The notes: generated from the sequence alone by a model not told the origin. A stretch of 64,000 nucleotides of DNA from Staphylococcus carnosus (GCF_900458435.1 NZ_UHCT01000001.1:186001-250000), one strand, 5' to 3'. Shown: positions 53,405 to 63,558, counted from the first letter of the stretch. Numbers and translations: made by a program.

Positions 53405-54229
53405 ATGAAAGTAACAAAACTATTAATGTTTGTAAGCATAATTGCCGTTTTACTTTTAGCGGGATGTCAAAGCCAAGAGGATAAGGAAAAAGAGTTTAGA
53501 AAGCAGACAAACATTTATCTCGAAAAATTAACAAAAGAGATAGATAAAACAGATAATACCAGTGAGGAAGAATTGTCGGATTATAAAAAGACGGTTGCTA
53601 AGACAGATAAAGCAAATAAGAAAATCAAAAAAGATTTTAAGGATTATAAAGATTCCTTTGATAAAGATGCTTTAGATAATAAGAAGAATAAGAAAATTTA
53701 TACAGGGGTTAGTAATATCACAGAACTGTATATAAACTTATACGATAATTTAAATAAAATTTCTAAAGCTAAAGATGTAGATACAATAAAATTTTCAAAG
53801 CATGCTTTGAATGACTTCTATATCACTTATTTTGCTCAAGCTAACCAAATTGATAATTTACAAGATGCAAAAGCAGAAAAATCTTTAAACAAAGATGTAT
53901 ATAGTCATTTTGAAGATACAGTGTTAAAAGGATATCAAGACTTACCGCAAGTTATTGGTTCATATATTATGGTGCAAGGTCATGGACAAGATCTTGATAA
54001 GAAGGATGTACCAAAATATGACATGACTAAGTATGCAAAGTATAAAAATAATGATGATACAAAAACAGTTTCAGCTAAAAAGTATAATGATTTAGCTGAT
54101 AAAGTGAATAAGGAATTAGATGACGATTCACAAGTACCTCACATTCATAAAAGCGTGAATGAGTTTGTCTATAAAATTTTACAAGGTAAGTACGATGTAT
54201 TGAAAGAAAAAGAAAGACAAGGTTATTAA
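53405..54229 (+). CDS. putative lipoprotein
   Basis: A 274-aa protein with a lipoprotein signal (LLMFVSIIAVLLLAGC; Cys near residue 21 is the lipid attachment site) followed by a Lys/Asp/Asn-rich helical region. No known domain is evident, but the regular charged helices suggest a soluble extracytoplasmic bundle. The longest frame begins at 53390, but TTGGGGGAAACAGCT makes ATG 53405 the likely start. It is monocistronic with a terminator. The function is unknown. Confidence 0.75.
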   Translation: MKVTKLLMFVSIIAVLLLAGCQSQEDKEKEFRKQTNIYLEKLTKEIDKTDNTSEEELSDYKKTVAKTDKANKKIKKDFKDYKDSFDKDALDNKKNKKIYTGVSNITELYINLYDNLNKISKAKDVDTIKFSKHALNDFYITYFAQANQIDNLQDAKAEKSLNKDVYSHFEDTVLKGYQDLPQVIGSYIMVQGHGQDLDKKDVPKYDMTKYAKYKNNDDTKTVSAKKYNDLADKVNKELDDDSQVPHIHKSVNEFVYKILQGKYDVLKEKERQGY

Positions 54230-54251
54230 AATATTTAAGAAGGTTACTGAA

Positions 54252-54283
54252 GAAGATTGGATTGTTATCCAGTCTTCTTTTTA
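54252..54283 (+). terminator. intrinsic terminator
   Basis: GAAGATTGGAT/ATCCAGTCTTC (one T-G) then TTTTT, after the lipoprotein gene. Confidence 0.85.
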
Positions 54284-54435
54284 AGCTTTTTTAGACGATG
54301 ATCCTCGATAGGTAATCAATAGTAAATAATTTGAGAATAGCGGTTGAATGTATGTCATTGGTATCGTATAAATAGGGAAAGTAAGTTATCAACGCATAAG
54401 CAAAGAGGCGAGTCACACTGAAGTTTGTCTGAAGG

Positions 54436-54453
54436 TAGACACTCGGGTGTCTA
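54436..54453. promoter_or_regulatory. hairpin or operator upstream of HAD gene
   Basis: TAGACAC-TCGG-GTGTCTA, a perfect 7-bp inverted repeat, lies about 55 bp before the HAD gene and just upstream of a TATGAT (-10-like) sequence. It may be an operator. A GTTT...GGGT pattern over it faintly resembles a sigma-B promoter, but not convincingly. Confidence 0.35.
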
Positions 54454-54508
54454 AAATACTGATATGATAGACTTAGAATAAGCTATAAATAGAGAGGAGA
54501 GTCTATAT

Positions 54509-55267
54509 ATGAACATTGTATTTGATGTGGATGGAACGATTTGTTTTAACGGCCAATACATAGAAGACGAGTTATCTAATCAAATAACAGCATTACAACA
54601 GAAACATAATATTATTTTTGCTTCTGCCAGACCTATTCGAGATTTGATTCCTGTTGTTAAAAATTTTAACAGTCGGCTGCTTATTGGGGGTAATGGTTCT
54701 ATTGTGCAAAACGACGATGGAATTGAAGTTGTTCAATCAATTGATGCAGCAAGTTTTGTAACTATAAAAAATTTGATTCATCGATATCATTTAAAGTATA
54801 TCGTTGATGATGATTTTAATTATGCTTCTAATTTGTCAAGTGATTATAAAATATATAAGCAATTGGATCCAGATCACCTTGCAAAAAATATTGAATTAGA
54901 AGAGATTAGTACGCCGATTAAAATAATATTGATAGACATACCTTCAAATAATTATCCATTGTTGAAAAAACATATTGAAAAGCTGTCTGATCAACTCTCT
55001 ATAAACTTTCATGATAATGATCGGAACATAGATATTACAGCTGAAAATATAAATAAATATACAACTTTGATTAAATATCTTCGAAATGAAGACTATATCG
55101 CATTTGGTAACGATGTAAATGATATTCAATTATTGAATCATGCAGTAAAAGCATATTTTGTAGGTACTAAAGATAATCAAATTGCCTTAAATTTACAACA
55201 TTTAAACCTGATAGAAGCCGATACACAATTGATTACACAAAATATCGGTAAATCATTATTAAATTGA
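54509..55267 (+). CDS. HAD family (type IIB) phosphatase
   Basis: A 252-aa Cof-like haloacid dehalogenase-superfamily hydrolase. Motif I DVDGT (residues 6-10; nucleophile Asp), motif II SARP (near 39), and motif IV GNDVND (near 200) are clear; the motif III Lys is less clear. The middle cap (about 80-180) is the type IIB cap. It dephosphorylates sugar phosphates or phospholipid-like or nucleotide substrates; the exact one is unknown. SD GAGAGGAGA. Monocistronic. Confidence 0.87.
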   Translation: MNIVFDVDGTICFNGQYIEDELSNQITALQQKHNIIFASARPIRDLIPVVKNFNSRLLIGGNGSIVQNDDGIEVVQSIDAASFVTIKNLIHRYHLKYIVDDDFNYASNLSSDYKIYKQLDPDHLAKNIELEEISTPIKIILIDIPSNNYPLLKKHIEKLSDQLSINFHDNDRNIDITAENINKYTTLIKYLRNEDYIAFGNDVNDIQLLNHAVKAYFVGTKDNQIALNLQHLNLIEADTQLITQNIGKSLLN

Positions 55268-55292
55268 CCATCTATGGAGTGATGGTCTTTAT
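55266..55292 (+). terminator. intrinsic terminator
   Basis: GACCATC/GATGGTC with TTT, overlapping the end of the HAD gene. Confidence 0.7.
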
Positions 55293-55420
55293 TATTGGAG
55301 TTCAAAATTGACTGCTTGTTATTGAAATTCACCCTCTGAAAACGGTATCAAATGAAATTTTTTTAGAAAAAATTTAAAAATCGCTGTAACCACTGATGCT
55401 TTAGTCACGAACACGCTTAA

Positions 55421-55435
55421 ATTTTTCAGAAAAAT
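55421..55435. promoter_or_regulatory. CodY box in the putP leader region
   Basis: ATTTTTCAGAAAAAT matches AATTTTCWGAAAATT at 13 of 15 positions and is itself a perfect palindrome. It lies about 550 bp before the putP ATG. Confidence 0.5.
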
Positions 55436-55591
55436 GGGGCAAATAGGTATCATTTCATCATGTGCAATTTGATAAAAAAATTGGTTATGTTAAGCTAAGT
55501 AATGTCTTTGCTAAAAAGTTAATAATTATTTGTTGCAGGAAATGAAGGATTTCGAAATAATATTTTGATTAATCACAAAATTCTGAATCGT

Positions 55592-55619
55592 AATTAATGA
55601 TTACTAACAATCATTAATT
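55592..55619. promoter_or_regulatory. 28-bp perfect inverted repeat in the putP upstream region
   Basis: AATTAATGATT-ACTAAC-AATCATTAATT has 11-bp perfect arms around a 6-bp centre. No T tract follows, so it is not a terminator. It is a strong candidate operator for a dimeric regulator of putP. Confidence 0.5.
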
Positions 55620-55840
55620 GAATATGTATCATCACAGCAAAAGATAGAACTGAATGTTACATAAACAAAGGGTTTAAATTTTTCACATGAAATGCTGTCT
55701 TACATAATTTATATCGATTCAAACATTCAACTAGGGGTAGAAAGATTTTGCAATATTAGCGTTGAATGCATAAGTGAAAAAACAAAATATCATAGCGTAG
55801 AATTTTTATGAATCGTGGGGACAGTTTATATCATTCATGC

Positions 55841-55856
55841 CATCACATTTGTGATG
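55841..55856. promoter_or_regulatory. CATCACA-TT-TGTGATG palindrome before putP
   Basis: A perfect 7-bp inverted repeat, about 130 bp before the putP start. Its TCACA/TGTGA half-sites resemble those of the 4769-4782 dyad upstream of cstA. Confidence 0.45.
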
Positions 55857-55984
55857 ATGAAAGTATGCTTAATGTTTTTCTCAAAGTGATTATCATCTTT
55901 CAGTACGCACCTTCAGCTCCTTGCAATGCCTAAGAACGATCCGTACATTTTATAACAATAATTTGAGAGGATGTTATTTTAGAC

Positions 55985-57532
55985 ATGTTTACTTTAGGAG
56001 CAACATTATCCCAGCAGGTGAATCCTGACTGGAGAACTTACATTATGATCGGCGCTTATTTCTTGATTTTGCTTGTTATCGGCTGGTACGGCTATAAAAA
56101 AGCAACAGGCAATGTCAGCGAATATATGCTAGGCGGTCGTAGTATTGGACCGTACGTTACCGCACTATCAGCTGGTGCATCTGACATGAGTGGTTGGATG
56201 ATTATGGGATTACCAGGGGAAGTTTATACAACTGGACTTTCAGCTGCTTGGCTCGCAATTGGTTTAACGCTCGGTGCATATATCAACTATATCGTTGTCG
56301 CACCAAGATTACGTGTGTACACAGAACAAGCTGGAGATGCTATTACGCTGCCAGACTTTTTCAGAAACCGTTTAGCAGATCATTCAAATTTGATTAAGAT
56401 TATTTCTGGGGGAATAATCGTAGTATTCTTTACACTTTATACACATGCCGGTATGGTATCTGGTGGTAAACTTTTCAAAAGTGCATTTGGATTAGATTAT
56501 CATTGGGGGCTGATTTTGATTTCAGTTATCGTGATTGCATATACATTCTTCGGGGGTTATCTTGCAGTATCACTTACTGACTTTTTCCAAGGTGTAATTA
56601 TGTTAATCGCCATGGTCATGGTACCTATTGTGGCACTTTTGAAATTGAATGGTTTAGATACATTTGATCAAGTGACAGACTTGAAACCAACAAACCTTGA
56701 TTTGTTTAAAGGTACTACATTTATCGGTATTATTTCGTTCTTCGCATGGGGACTTGGTTATTTTGGCCAGCCGCATATTATCGTTCGTTTTATGAGTATT
56801 AAATCTGTGAAGCAATTAAGAACTGCAAGACGTTTTGGTATCGGTTGGATGGCAATCAGTTTAATCGGAGCAGTTTTTGTGGGATTAATCGGTATTGCAT
56901 TCGTACAAGATAAAGGCGTAGAACTGAAAGACCCAGAGACACTATTTATTTTAATGGGTCAAATCCTATTCCACCCGCTTGTTGGCGGATTCTTGCTTGC
57001 AGCTATTTTAGCCGCAATTATGAGTACGATTTCTTCTCAGTTGCTAGTTACATCTAGTTCTTTAACAGAAGACTTTTATAAATTGATTCGTGGTGAAGAT
57101 GCTGCGAAGAAACGTGAAAAAGAGTTCTTACTTGTAGGACGTTTATCAGTATTAGTTGTTGCTTGTATTTCAATCGCAATTGCATGGTCACCAAATGATA
57201 CAATCTTAAACTTAGTAGGTAATGCATGGGCAGGCTTCGGTGCGGCATTCGGTCCACTTGTTGTGATGTCACTTTACTGGAAAGGTTTAAGCCGTACAGG
57301 TGCTATCAGCGGTATGCTTTCTGGTGCAGTAGTTGTAATCTTGTGGATTGTATTTGTGAAACCATTAGGTGAAGTCAATGATTTCTTCAACCTATATGAA
57401 ATTATTCCAGGTATCATCGCAAGTGTACTTGTAACAATCATTGTTAGTAAAATGACTAAAAAACCAGATATTGATGTCCATAAAGATATGGAAAAAGTAA
57501 AAGAAACAATCAATACAGAAATGCATTCATAA
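55985..57532 (+). CDS. putP: sodium/proline symporter PutP
   Basis: A 515-aa sodium:solute symporter with about 13 hydrophobic helices. Features: [29 protein letters not shown] (start near residue 46; the SGWMI region binds Na+ and proline), [16 protein letters not shown] near 182, [10 protein letters not shown] near 250, [20 protein letters not shown] near 340 (the SSLT Na+-site region). It matches PutP, the high-affinity proline transporter used under osmotic stress and as a nutrient. ATG 55985 follows GAGAGGATG. It is preceded by a 700-bp region with several dyads and a CodY-like box, so complex regulation is likely. Confidence 0.92.
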   Translation: MFTLGATLSQQVNPDWRTYIMIGAYFLILLVIGWYGYKKATGNVSEYMLGGRSIGPYVTALSAGASDMSGWMIMGLPGEVYTTGLSAAWLAIGLTLGAYINYIVVAPRLRVYTEQAGDAITLPDFFRNRLADHSNLIKIISGGIIVVFFTLYTHAGMVSGGKLFKSAFGLDYHWGLILISVIVIAYTFFGGYLAVSLTDFFQGVIMLIAMVMVPIVALLKLNGLDTFDQVTDLKPTNLDLFKGTTFIGIISFFAWGLGYFGQPHIIVRFMSIKSVKQLRTARRFGIGWMAISLIGAVFVGLIGIAFVQDKGVELKDPETLFILMGQILFHPLVGGFLLAAILAAIMSTISSQLLVTSSSLTEDFYKLIRGEDAAKKREKEFLLVGRLSVLVVACISIAIAWSPNDTILNLVGNAWAGFGAAFGPLVVMSLYWKGLSRTGAISGMLSGAVVVILWIVFVKPLGEVNDFFNLYEIIPGIIASVLVTIIVSKMTKKPDIDVHKDMEKVKETINTEMHS

Positions 57533-57538
57533 TTAATA

Positions 57539-57588
57539 ACCCAGTTCATGATATCGATAGATTCGATATTCGTGAACTGGGTATTTTT
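57539..57588 (+). terminator. intrinsic terminator of putP
   Basis: ACCCAGTTCA/TGAACTGGGT with an inner ATATCGA/TCGATAT stem, then TTTTT. Confidence 0.9.
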
Positions 57589-57643
57589 GTATATATTATT
57601 AAAATCACTTGGATCATAACTTTATAGGAAAAATGAATCAGAT

Positions 57644-57683
57644 AAAAAAGGGAAGCCTTAGCATAATTTGCCAGGGCTTCCTT
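57644..57683 (-). terminator. intrinsic terminator of the acyl-CoA synthetase gene
   Basis: Minus-strand GGAAGCC/GGCTTCC with inner pairing, then CTTTTTT. Confidence 0.75.
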
Positions 57684-57709
57684 TATACAATCTATAAATT
57701 GCTTAGTTG

Positions 57710-59299
57710 TTATTCATGTTCATGATTATATTTTTCAATCTCTGCTTCACGCAATTCTACGCGACGGATTTTACCAGAGTTTGTCTTAGGCAATTCTTCA
57801 ACAAATTCAATGGCACGTGGATATTTATAAGGTGCTACATCGTATTTTACAAAGTTTTGAAGTTCACGTACCAATTCATCGCTTTCTTCATAACTGTCTT
57901 GCAAGATAACAAATGCTTTAACAATATTACCGCGCAGCTCGTGCGGACTAGCGACAACTGCTGTTTCTTTAACTGCAGGATGTTTTGTTAACGAGTCTTC
58001 GACTTCAAATGGTCCAATTGTGTAACCAGAGCTGATAATAATATCGTCTGCACGACCTTCAAACCAGAAATAGCCGTCTTCATCAACTTTTGCACGGTCG
58101 CCTGTTAAGAAATAATCGCCTGCGACACGCTCTTGTGTACGTTCTGGATCTTTGAAATAGCCTTTGAACAAGGCAGGTAAATCTACAGGCACTGCAATAT
58201 TACCTACAATACCAGGTTCTACCGGCTGTCCCTCATCGTCAACGATTAAGACATCGCTGCCAGGAATAGCTTTTCCCATTGAACCAGGACGTCCAGGCAC
58301 ATCTTTCAGCAAACCGATAAGCAATGTACTTTCAGTTTGACCATAACCGTCACGTACTGTGATATTAAATGTATTTTGGAATTTTTCTACCACTTCTTGG
58401 TTAAGCGGTTCACCTGCAGATACAGCATCATGCAAATGAGATAAATCAAAATGATCTAAATTCTGCAATTTAGCCATAATACGGTATTCAGTCGGTGTAC
58501 AGCATAAAACATTGATTTGATAGTCTTGAAGTAGTTCAAGGTATTTTGTGCCATCAAAACGGCCGTTATAGACGAACGCAGTGGCTCCAGAAGTCATTGT
58601 AGATAAGAAAGGACTCCAAACCCATTTTTGCCAACCAGGGGCAGCTGTAGCCCATACAATGTCATCTTCATGGATGTTCAACCAATGTTTCGGTGCCATT
58701 TGCATATGGGCGTAACCCCAACCATGCGTATGTACTACTGCTTTCGGGTTGCCTGTTGTTCCAGATGTATAAGGCAAGAACGCCACATCATCACGATCAG
58801 TGTCTACAATTTCAAGTTCATCGCTTTGATTTTGTACATCTTTATCGACATCTACCCAGCCATCTTTTTGACCGCCGATAATAAATTTTGTTAAATCATC
58901 ATATTCATTTACACCTTCGAATTCATCTGCACCAGATGCGATAGATAATACTGCATCTACTTCACCATGTGTAATTCGATATTGTAAATCTTTCGTACGC
59001 AGCATTTCAGAAGCAGGGATCAGCGATACACCTAACTTCAATGCGGCAATATAAACTTCATATGTTTCGATACTGCGTTCCATTTTGATAAGCAGTGTGT
59101 CCCCTTTTTTCAAACCGTGTTGTTTAAACAAATTCCCCATACGGTTTGATTTGCGGATTAAGTCTGCATACGTTACTTTTGTTTCCTCACCCGCATCATC
59201 TTCAAAAATTATCGCAACCTTTGATTCATCTTTCGCATATTTTTCAATTTCAGATACAATATTGAAATTGCGAGGTTCGACTAAATCTGGTTTGTTCAT
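57710..59299 (-). CDS. acyl-CoA synthetase (AMP-forming, medium-chain/acetyl-CoA ligase-like)
   Basis: A 529-aa member of the ANL adenylating superfamily. Motifs: YTSGTTGNPKAVVHTH (near residue 175, the P-loop), GYGQTE (near 315), YFLTGDRAKVDEDGYFWFEGRADDII-type segment (near 400; TGDRA and GRADDI), and the catalytic Lys in PKTNSGKIRR (near 505). It activates a carboxylic acid with ATP and CoA. The closest group is the Bacillus YtcI-like/medium-chain synthetases; the acid is not known. The upstream region carries a weak cre-like sequence near 59412-59427. SD GATAGGAGG. Confidence 0.88.
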   Translation of the reverse strand: MNKPDLVEPRNFNIVSEIEKYAKDESKVAIIFEDDAGEETKVTYADLIRKSNRMGNLFKQHGLKKGDTLLIKMERSIETYEVYIAALKLGVSLIPASEMLRTKDLQYRITHGEVDAVLSIASGADEFEGVNEYDDLTKFIIGGQKDGWVDVDKDVQNQSDELEIVDTDRDDVAFLPYTSGTTGNPKAVVHTHGWGYAHMQMAPKHWLNIHEDDIVWATAAPGWQKWVWSPFLSTMTSGATAFVYNGRFDGTKYLELLQDYQINVLCCTPTEYRIMAKLQNLDHFDLSHLHDAVSAGEPLNQEVVEKFQNTFNITVRDGYGQTESTLLIGLLKDVPGRPGSMGKAIPGSDVLIVDDEGQPVEPGIVGNIAVPVDLPALFKGYFKDPERTQERVAGDYFLTGDRAKVDEDGYFWFEGRADDIIISSGYTIGPFEVEDSLTKHPAVKETAVVASPHELRGNIVKAFVILQDSYEESDELVRELQNFVKYDVAPYKYPRAIEFVEELPKTNSGKIRRVELREAEIEKYNHEHE

Positions 59300-59555
59300 C
59301 TTACAAATCCTCCTATCTTAAACGCAAATTTCTTTTTAACAGAAAAGTATACTTCTTCATTTTATCAGTGTTAAAACGAGATTATAAGCAAAGACCCTCT
59401 ATACATCTAGAGAAACCGCTTTCTTATACATTTTTATATTAAATAGTAGGAAAATACAGTTAACTTCAAAATATTAAATGGTAAATAAGGCACTACTTTT
59501 TAATATTAAGATAATGAAAGTGGGGAGCGATTTTTATAAAAAAAAGAATACTTTA

Positions 59556-59598
59556 AATAAAGAAGAGCCTTCACACTGTAAATCAGTGCAAGGCTCTA
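59556..59598 (-). terminator. intrinsic terminator of nhaC
   Basis: AGAGCCTT/AAGGCTCT with inner CACTG/CAGTG around a five-base loop, then a T-rich tract on the minus strand. Confidence 0.8.
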
Positions 59599-59669
59599 TA
59601 AAGTTGGAAAAGCAGAGTGTACTTTATAATGTCATTGATGCATATGAAATAAGTTAGCTATCAAATTGA

Positions 59670-61163
59670 TTAAGCTAAGTCTGCATCATTAGGTAACGGC
59701 GCCTTTTTTCTAACATCAGCACCTTCATTGTCTTCTTTCGGCAATTTAACAATTTTGAAGCCTGTGTATGCAAAGATGATTGAAATGATTGGTACTAAGA
59801 AGTTCAATATCGCAAACGGCGCATACTCAAAGACAGTCACTCCTAATGTTGATGCGATAAATACACCACAAGTATTCCATGGAACGAAGACAGAAGTTAG
59901 TGTACCGCCGTCTTCTAATGCACGAGATAAGTTTTTCGCATGTAAACCTTTATCTTTGAAAGCTTGTGCATACATACGACCTGGCACGATGATAGAAATA
60001 TATTGTTCTGAACATGTGAAGTTTGTACCGATACAAGATACGATAACAGAAGCAATCAATGAACCTGTATTTTTAGCGAATTTCAAGATGACATTGATTA
60101 ATGCTGATAACATACCTGAGTATTCAAGTACGCCTCCAAATGTCATTGCCACGAGTGTTAAAGATATCGTATAGAACATAGATTCCAAACCGCCGCGGTT
60201 AAATAGTTCATCTACCATTTTATTGCCAGATTCCATTGTATAACCAGTTTGTAATGCAGTAAGTGCGTCAGTTAATGAACCGCCTTGCACAAAGATTTGC
60301 GCAAAGAAACCTAAAACGATACCTACACAAATTGCTGGAATAGCTGGTACTTTAAATACAACAAGTACAATAACTGCAAGAGGGATTAAAAGTAACCAAG
60401 GCGAGATAACAAAGTTATCTTGCATAGTAGTCAAAATTTTCTCAATATTCTTAGCGTCAAAATATTTATTACCGAAGCGTTGACCTAAGAAGAAGAAAGT
60501 AATTAATGTAATAACTAAAGCTGGAATTGTAGTGTACATCATATGTTTAATGTGATCGAATAAATCTACATCAGTTAAACCAGAAGCTAAGTTTGTTGTA
60601 TCAGATAACGGACTCATTTTATCACCGAAGTAAGATCCGCAGATAACTGCACCTGCAACCATACCAGGAGAGATACCCATACTGATACCAACACCCATAG
60701 AAGCAACCCCCACAGTTGCCATTGTGGACCAAGAACTACCGATTGCTAACGCAACGATACTACATAATAAGACGACCACAGCTAAGAAATAGGCTGGATC
60801 AATTAATTGAAGTCCATAATAAATCATTGTCGCAACGACACCGCTGCCAATCCAAGAACCGATAATCAGACCGACTAAGATGATAATGACAATCGCTGGT
60901 AAAGCATGTCTAATCCCTTTATACATCATCTCTTCGACTTCATCGAACTTGTAACCATGCAACATCGTAACACCGATTGCTACAGCTGTCCCAATCATCA
61001 ACGGAATGTGCGGTTCCTTTTTCAATACCGCTACCGTAAATAACATTGCTGCAATCATAATACCCAGTGTGAATATCGATGCGCCTACCCCTAATGGTTT
61101 TCGTTTCTTTTCAACAGTTTCCTCATTTTCTACATTTGCATTCTTCTCTTCCTTACTTTGCAT
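59670..61163 (-). CDS. nhaC: Na+/H+ antiporter, NhaC family
   Basis: A 497-aa antiporter with about 11 helices. Typical NhaC features: IAAMLFTVAV (first helix), GIRHALPAIVIIILVGLIIG near 85, SSWSTMATVGVASMGVG near 150, the ion-site region CGSYFGDKMSPLSDTTNLAS near 180, and GGTLTSVFVPWNTCG near 420. It extrudes Na+ (or exchanges malate and lactate in some variants) using the proton gradient. The first ATG after AAGGGGTGTGG is at 61163; a GTG at 61175 lies too close to the SD. It is divergent from arcB, with a cre-like site in between. Confidence 0.88.
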   Translation of the reverse strand: MQSKEEKNANVENEETVEKKRKPLGVGASIFTLGIMIAAMLFTVAVLKKEPHIPLMIGTAVAIGVTMLHGYKFDEVEEMMYKGIRHALPAIVIIILVGLIIGSWIGSGVVATMIYYGLQLIDPAYFLAVVVLLCSIVALAIGSSWSTMATVGVASMGVGISMGISPGMVAGAVICGSYFGDKMSPLSDTTNLASGLTDVDLFDHIKHMMYTTIPALVITLITFFFLGQRFGNKYFDAKNIEKILTTMQDNFVISPWLLLIPLAVIVLVVFKVPAIPAICVGIVLGFFAQIFVQGGSLTDALTALQTGYTMESGNKMVDELFNRGGLESMFYTISLTLVAMTFGGVLEYSGMLSALINVILKFAKNTGSLIASVIVSCIGTNFTCSEQYISIIVPGRMYAQAFKDKGLHAKNLSRALEDGGTLTSVFVPWNTCGVFIASTLGVTVFEYAPFAILNFLVPIISIIFAYTGFKIVKLPKEDNEGADVRKKAPLPNDADLA

Positions 61164-61211
61164 AACATAAACCACACCCCTTATGTTTGTTTAGTGCAAT
61201 CATACATAAAT

Positions 61212-61227
61212 AAGAAACCGCTTTCAA
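61212..61227. promoter_or_regulatory. candidate cre (CcpA) site of nhaC
   Basis: Read on the minus strand, TTGAAAGCGGTTTCTT matches WTGNNARCGNWWWCAW with one mismatch, 50 bp before the nhaC start. Confidence 0.5.
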
Positions 61228-61422
61228 CACTTTATATGCTGAATTTTTCACACAATACCACTTAATTTTGTATTTTCTGAAAGAACAATGTCATTATTTT
61301 TATAATTCAAAAGTTTTGAGAATGATATTTTACACTATATTTGTGAATTAACTTTTTAGATAATTTATTGTTCTAAATTCACAGAATTGTAATATTTAAA
61401 TAATAAATTGTATAAAATTATA

Positions 61423-61451
61423 TTGACTTAATTTAAGGAAGCGCTTACACT
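61423..61451 (+). promoter_or_regulatory. arcB promoter
   Basis: TTGACT - 17 bp - TACACT. A cre-like sequence overlaps the -10. Confidence 0.55.
61435..61450. promoter_or_regulatory. candidate cre site overlapping the arcB -10
   Basis: AAGGAAGCGCTTACAC matches WTGNNARCGNWWWCAW with two mismatches; CcpA binding here would block arcB transcription. Confidence 0.5.
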
Positions 61452-61454
61452 GTA

Positions 61455-61470
61455 TGTGACATCAATCACA
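61455..61470. promoter_or_regulatory. Crp/Fnr-type site (TGTGA-N6-TCACA) before arcB
   Basis: TGTGACATCAATCACA is a perfect TGTGA-N6-TCACA, the half-site pair of Crp/Fnr-family regulators; in staphylococci ArcR of this family controls arc genes. It lies just downstream of the predicted promoter and directly before the SD. Confidence 0.6.
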
Positions 61471-61483
61471 AGGAGTGTAGAAA

Positions 61484-62485
61484 ATGCAAAATTTAAGAAA
61501 TCGTAATTTTTTAACTTTATTAGACTTTTCACAGAAAGAGATGGAATTCTTATTAAATCTTTCCGAAGATTTAAAAAGAGCAAAATATGCCGGTATTGAA
61601 AAGCAAACATTAAAAGGTAAAAATATTGCGCTGATCTTCGAAAAAGACTCAACTCGTACACGTTGTGCTTTTGAAGTAGCTGCATATGATCAAGGTGCTC
61701 ATGTTACTTACCTTGGACCAACAGGAAGCCAAATGGGTAAAAAAGAAACTGCAGCTGATACAGCTCGCGTTTTAGGCGGAATGTACGATGGTATCGAATA
61801 CCGCGGGTTCTCACAACGTACTGTAGAGATTTTAGCAAAAGAAGCAGGCGTACCAGTATGGAACGGTTTAACTGATGAAGATCATCCAACTCAAGTATTA
61901 GCTGACTTCTTAACAGCTAAAGAAGTATTGAAAAAACCATACCATGAAATCAACTTCACATATGTTGGTGATGGACGCAACAACGTGGCAAACGCATTAA
62001 TGGCAGGTGCTGCAATTATGGGCATGCGCTTCAACTTAGTTTGTCCGAAAGAATTAAATCCAACTGATGAATTATTGGCTCGTTGTAAAGAATTAGCAGC
62101 TGAAAATGGCGGTGAAATCTTTATTACAGATAACATCGATGAAGGTGTTAAAGGTTCTGACGTACTTTATACTGACGTTTGGGTATCAATGGGTGAACCT
62201 GATGAAGTGTGGAAAGAACGTATTGCGTTATTAGAACCATATCGTGTTGACCAAGCAATGATTGAAAAAACTGAAAATCCTCATGTCATCTTTGAACACT
62301 GCTTACCATCATTCCATAATACTGATACAACAATCGGTAAAGAAATCTTTGAAAAATATGGTTTGAAAGAAATGGAAGTTTCTGATGAAGTCTTTGAAGG
62401 CAAACATTCAGTCGTATTCCAAGAAGCTGAAAACCGTATGCACACTATCAAAGCAGTTATGGTTGCGACTTTAGGCAACTTATAA
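61484..62485 (+). CDS. arcB: catabolic ornithine carbamoyltransferase
   Basis: A 333-aa OTC. Carbamoyl phosphate site: STRTR (near residue 56); then [15 protein letters not shown] (HPTQ near 131), DVWVSMGEP (SMG, ornithine loop, near 230), and HCLPSFH (near 270). In the arginine deiminase pathway it converts citrulline plus phosphate to ornithine and carbamoyl phosphate. The SMG loop argues for ornithine and not putrescine as acceptor. SD AAGGAGTGTAG. arcA is not upstream: nhaC is there instead. arcC follows by 36 bp. Confidence 0.93.
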   Translation: MQNLRNRNFLTLLDFSQKEMEFLLNLSEDLKRAKYAGIEKQTLKGKNIALIFEKDSTRTRCAFEVAAYDQGAHVTYLGPTGSQMGKKETAADTARVLGGMYDGIEYRGFSQRTVEILAKEAGVPVWNGLTDEDHPTQVLADFLTAKEVLKKPYHEINFTYVGDGRNNVANALMAGAAIMGMRFNLVCPKELNPTDELLARCKELAAENGGEIFITDNIDEGVKGSDVLYTDVWVSMGEPDEVWKERIALLEPYRVDQAMIEKTENPHVIFEHCLPSFHNTDTTIGKEIFEKYGLKEMEVSDEVFEGKHSVVFQEAENRMHTIKAVMVATLGNL

Positions 62486-62521
62486 TCATAGACCATACAC
62501 ATCAAGGGAGGACATCAAGAA

Positions 62522-63454
62522 ATGGCAAAAATCGTAGTAGCTTTAGGTGGTAACGCGCTAGGTAAATCTCCTGAAGAACAATTAGAGTTAGTTAAAAGCA
62601 CATCAAAATCACTTGTTGCGTTGATTCAAAAAGGACATGAAGTCGTTATCAGTCATGGTAACGGACCACAAGTCGGCAGTATCAACTTAGGTTTGAACTT
62701 CGCAGCAGATCATGAACAAGGGCCATCATTCCCATTTGCTGAATGCGGTGCGATGAGCCAAGCTTACATCGGCTATCATTTGCAACAAAGTTTGCAGAAT
62801 GAATTGCACGATTTAGGTATCGACAAACCTGTAGTAACGCTTGTTACACAAACACTTGTTGATAAAGAGGATGAAGCTTTTGCTAATCCGACAAAACCAA
62901 TTGGTCTATTTTACGATAAAGAAACTGCGGATAAAGTCTCTGAAGAAAAGAACTATACATTTGTTGAAGATTCAGGACGTGGTTATCGTCGTGTTGTACC
63001 ATCTCCGCAACCGATTGAAATTATTGAACAAACAAGTATTGAAACTTTAATTAATGCAGGCAACCTTGTCATTTCTGGCGGCGGTGGAGGTATCCCAGTC
63101 TACAAAGACAACAACGGAGATCTTCATGGTGTAGATGCCGTAATTGATAAAGACAAATCAAGTGCATTGCTTGCAGCTAACCTTAAATCAGAACAATTAA
63201 TTATCTTAACTGCAGTAGATTATATCTACATCAACTTCGGTAAAGACAACCAAGAAGTTTTAACAGAAGTGGCAGTTGATGAGATGAAAAAATATATTGA
63301 TGAAGATCAGTTTGCTAAAGGCAGCATGTTGCCTAAAGTTGAAGCTTCATTACAATTTATTGAGAATAATCCTGAAGGTAAAGTTATTATTACTTCTTTA
63401 GAAAAACTAGATGATGCCTTAGAAGGAAAAGTTGGTACGGTAATTAAAAAATAA
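62522..63454 (+). CDS. arcC: carbamate kinase
   Basis: A 310-aa carbamate kinase making ATP from carbamoyl phosphate and ADP. Seen: [15 protein letters not shown] (residues 6-20), [16 protein letters not shown] near 42, [20 protein letters not shown] (near 180), [15 protein letters not shown] near 208, and [12 protein letters not shown] near 275. SD AGGGAGGAC. It follows arcB in the same operon, together providing the ATP-yielding end of the arginine deiminase pathway. A terminator follows. Confidence 0.94.
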   Translation: MAKIVVALGGNALGKSPEEQLELVKSTSKSLVALIQKGHEVVISHGNGPQVGSINLGLNFAADHEQGPSFPFAECGAMSQAYIGYHLQQSLQNELHDLGIDKPVVTLVTQTLVDKEDEAFANPTKPIGLFYDKETADKVSEEKNYTFVEDSGRGYRRVVPSPQPIEIIEQTSIETLINAGNLVISGGGGGIPVYKDNNGDLHGVDAVIDKDKSSALLAANLKSEQLIILTAVDYIYINFGKDNQEVLTEVAVDEMKKYIDEDQFAKGSMLPKVEASLQFIENNPEGKVIITSLEKLDDALEGKVGTVIKK

Positions 63455-63468
63455 TAAATTTTAAGACA

Positions 63469-63520
63469 GAGATCTGAAAAAAACCTTCTACTAAACACAG
63501 GATTTTCAGGTCTCTTTTTA
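63469..63520 (+). terminator. intrinsic terminator downstream of arcC
   Basis: GAGATCTGAAAA/TTTTCAGGTCTC (one T-G) with a 22-nt loop, then TTTTT. Partial read-through into the YfcC gene is possible. Confidence 0.75.
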
Positions 63521-63558
63521 TGAAAAAAGTGGATTTTGGTGTTTGAGGAGATGAAGAA

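Noticed and set aside
54421..54470. Sigma-B promoter before the HAD gene
   Set aside because: GTTTGT and GGGTGT are present with a 16-bp spacer, but the match to the consensus is too loose; only the dyad was reported.
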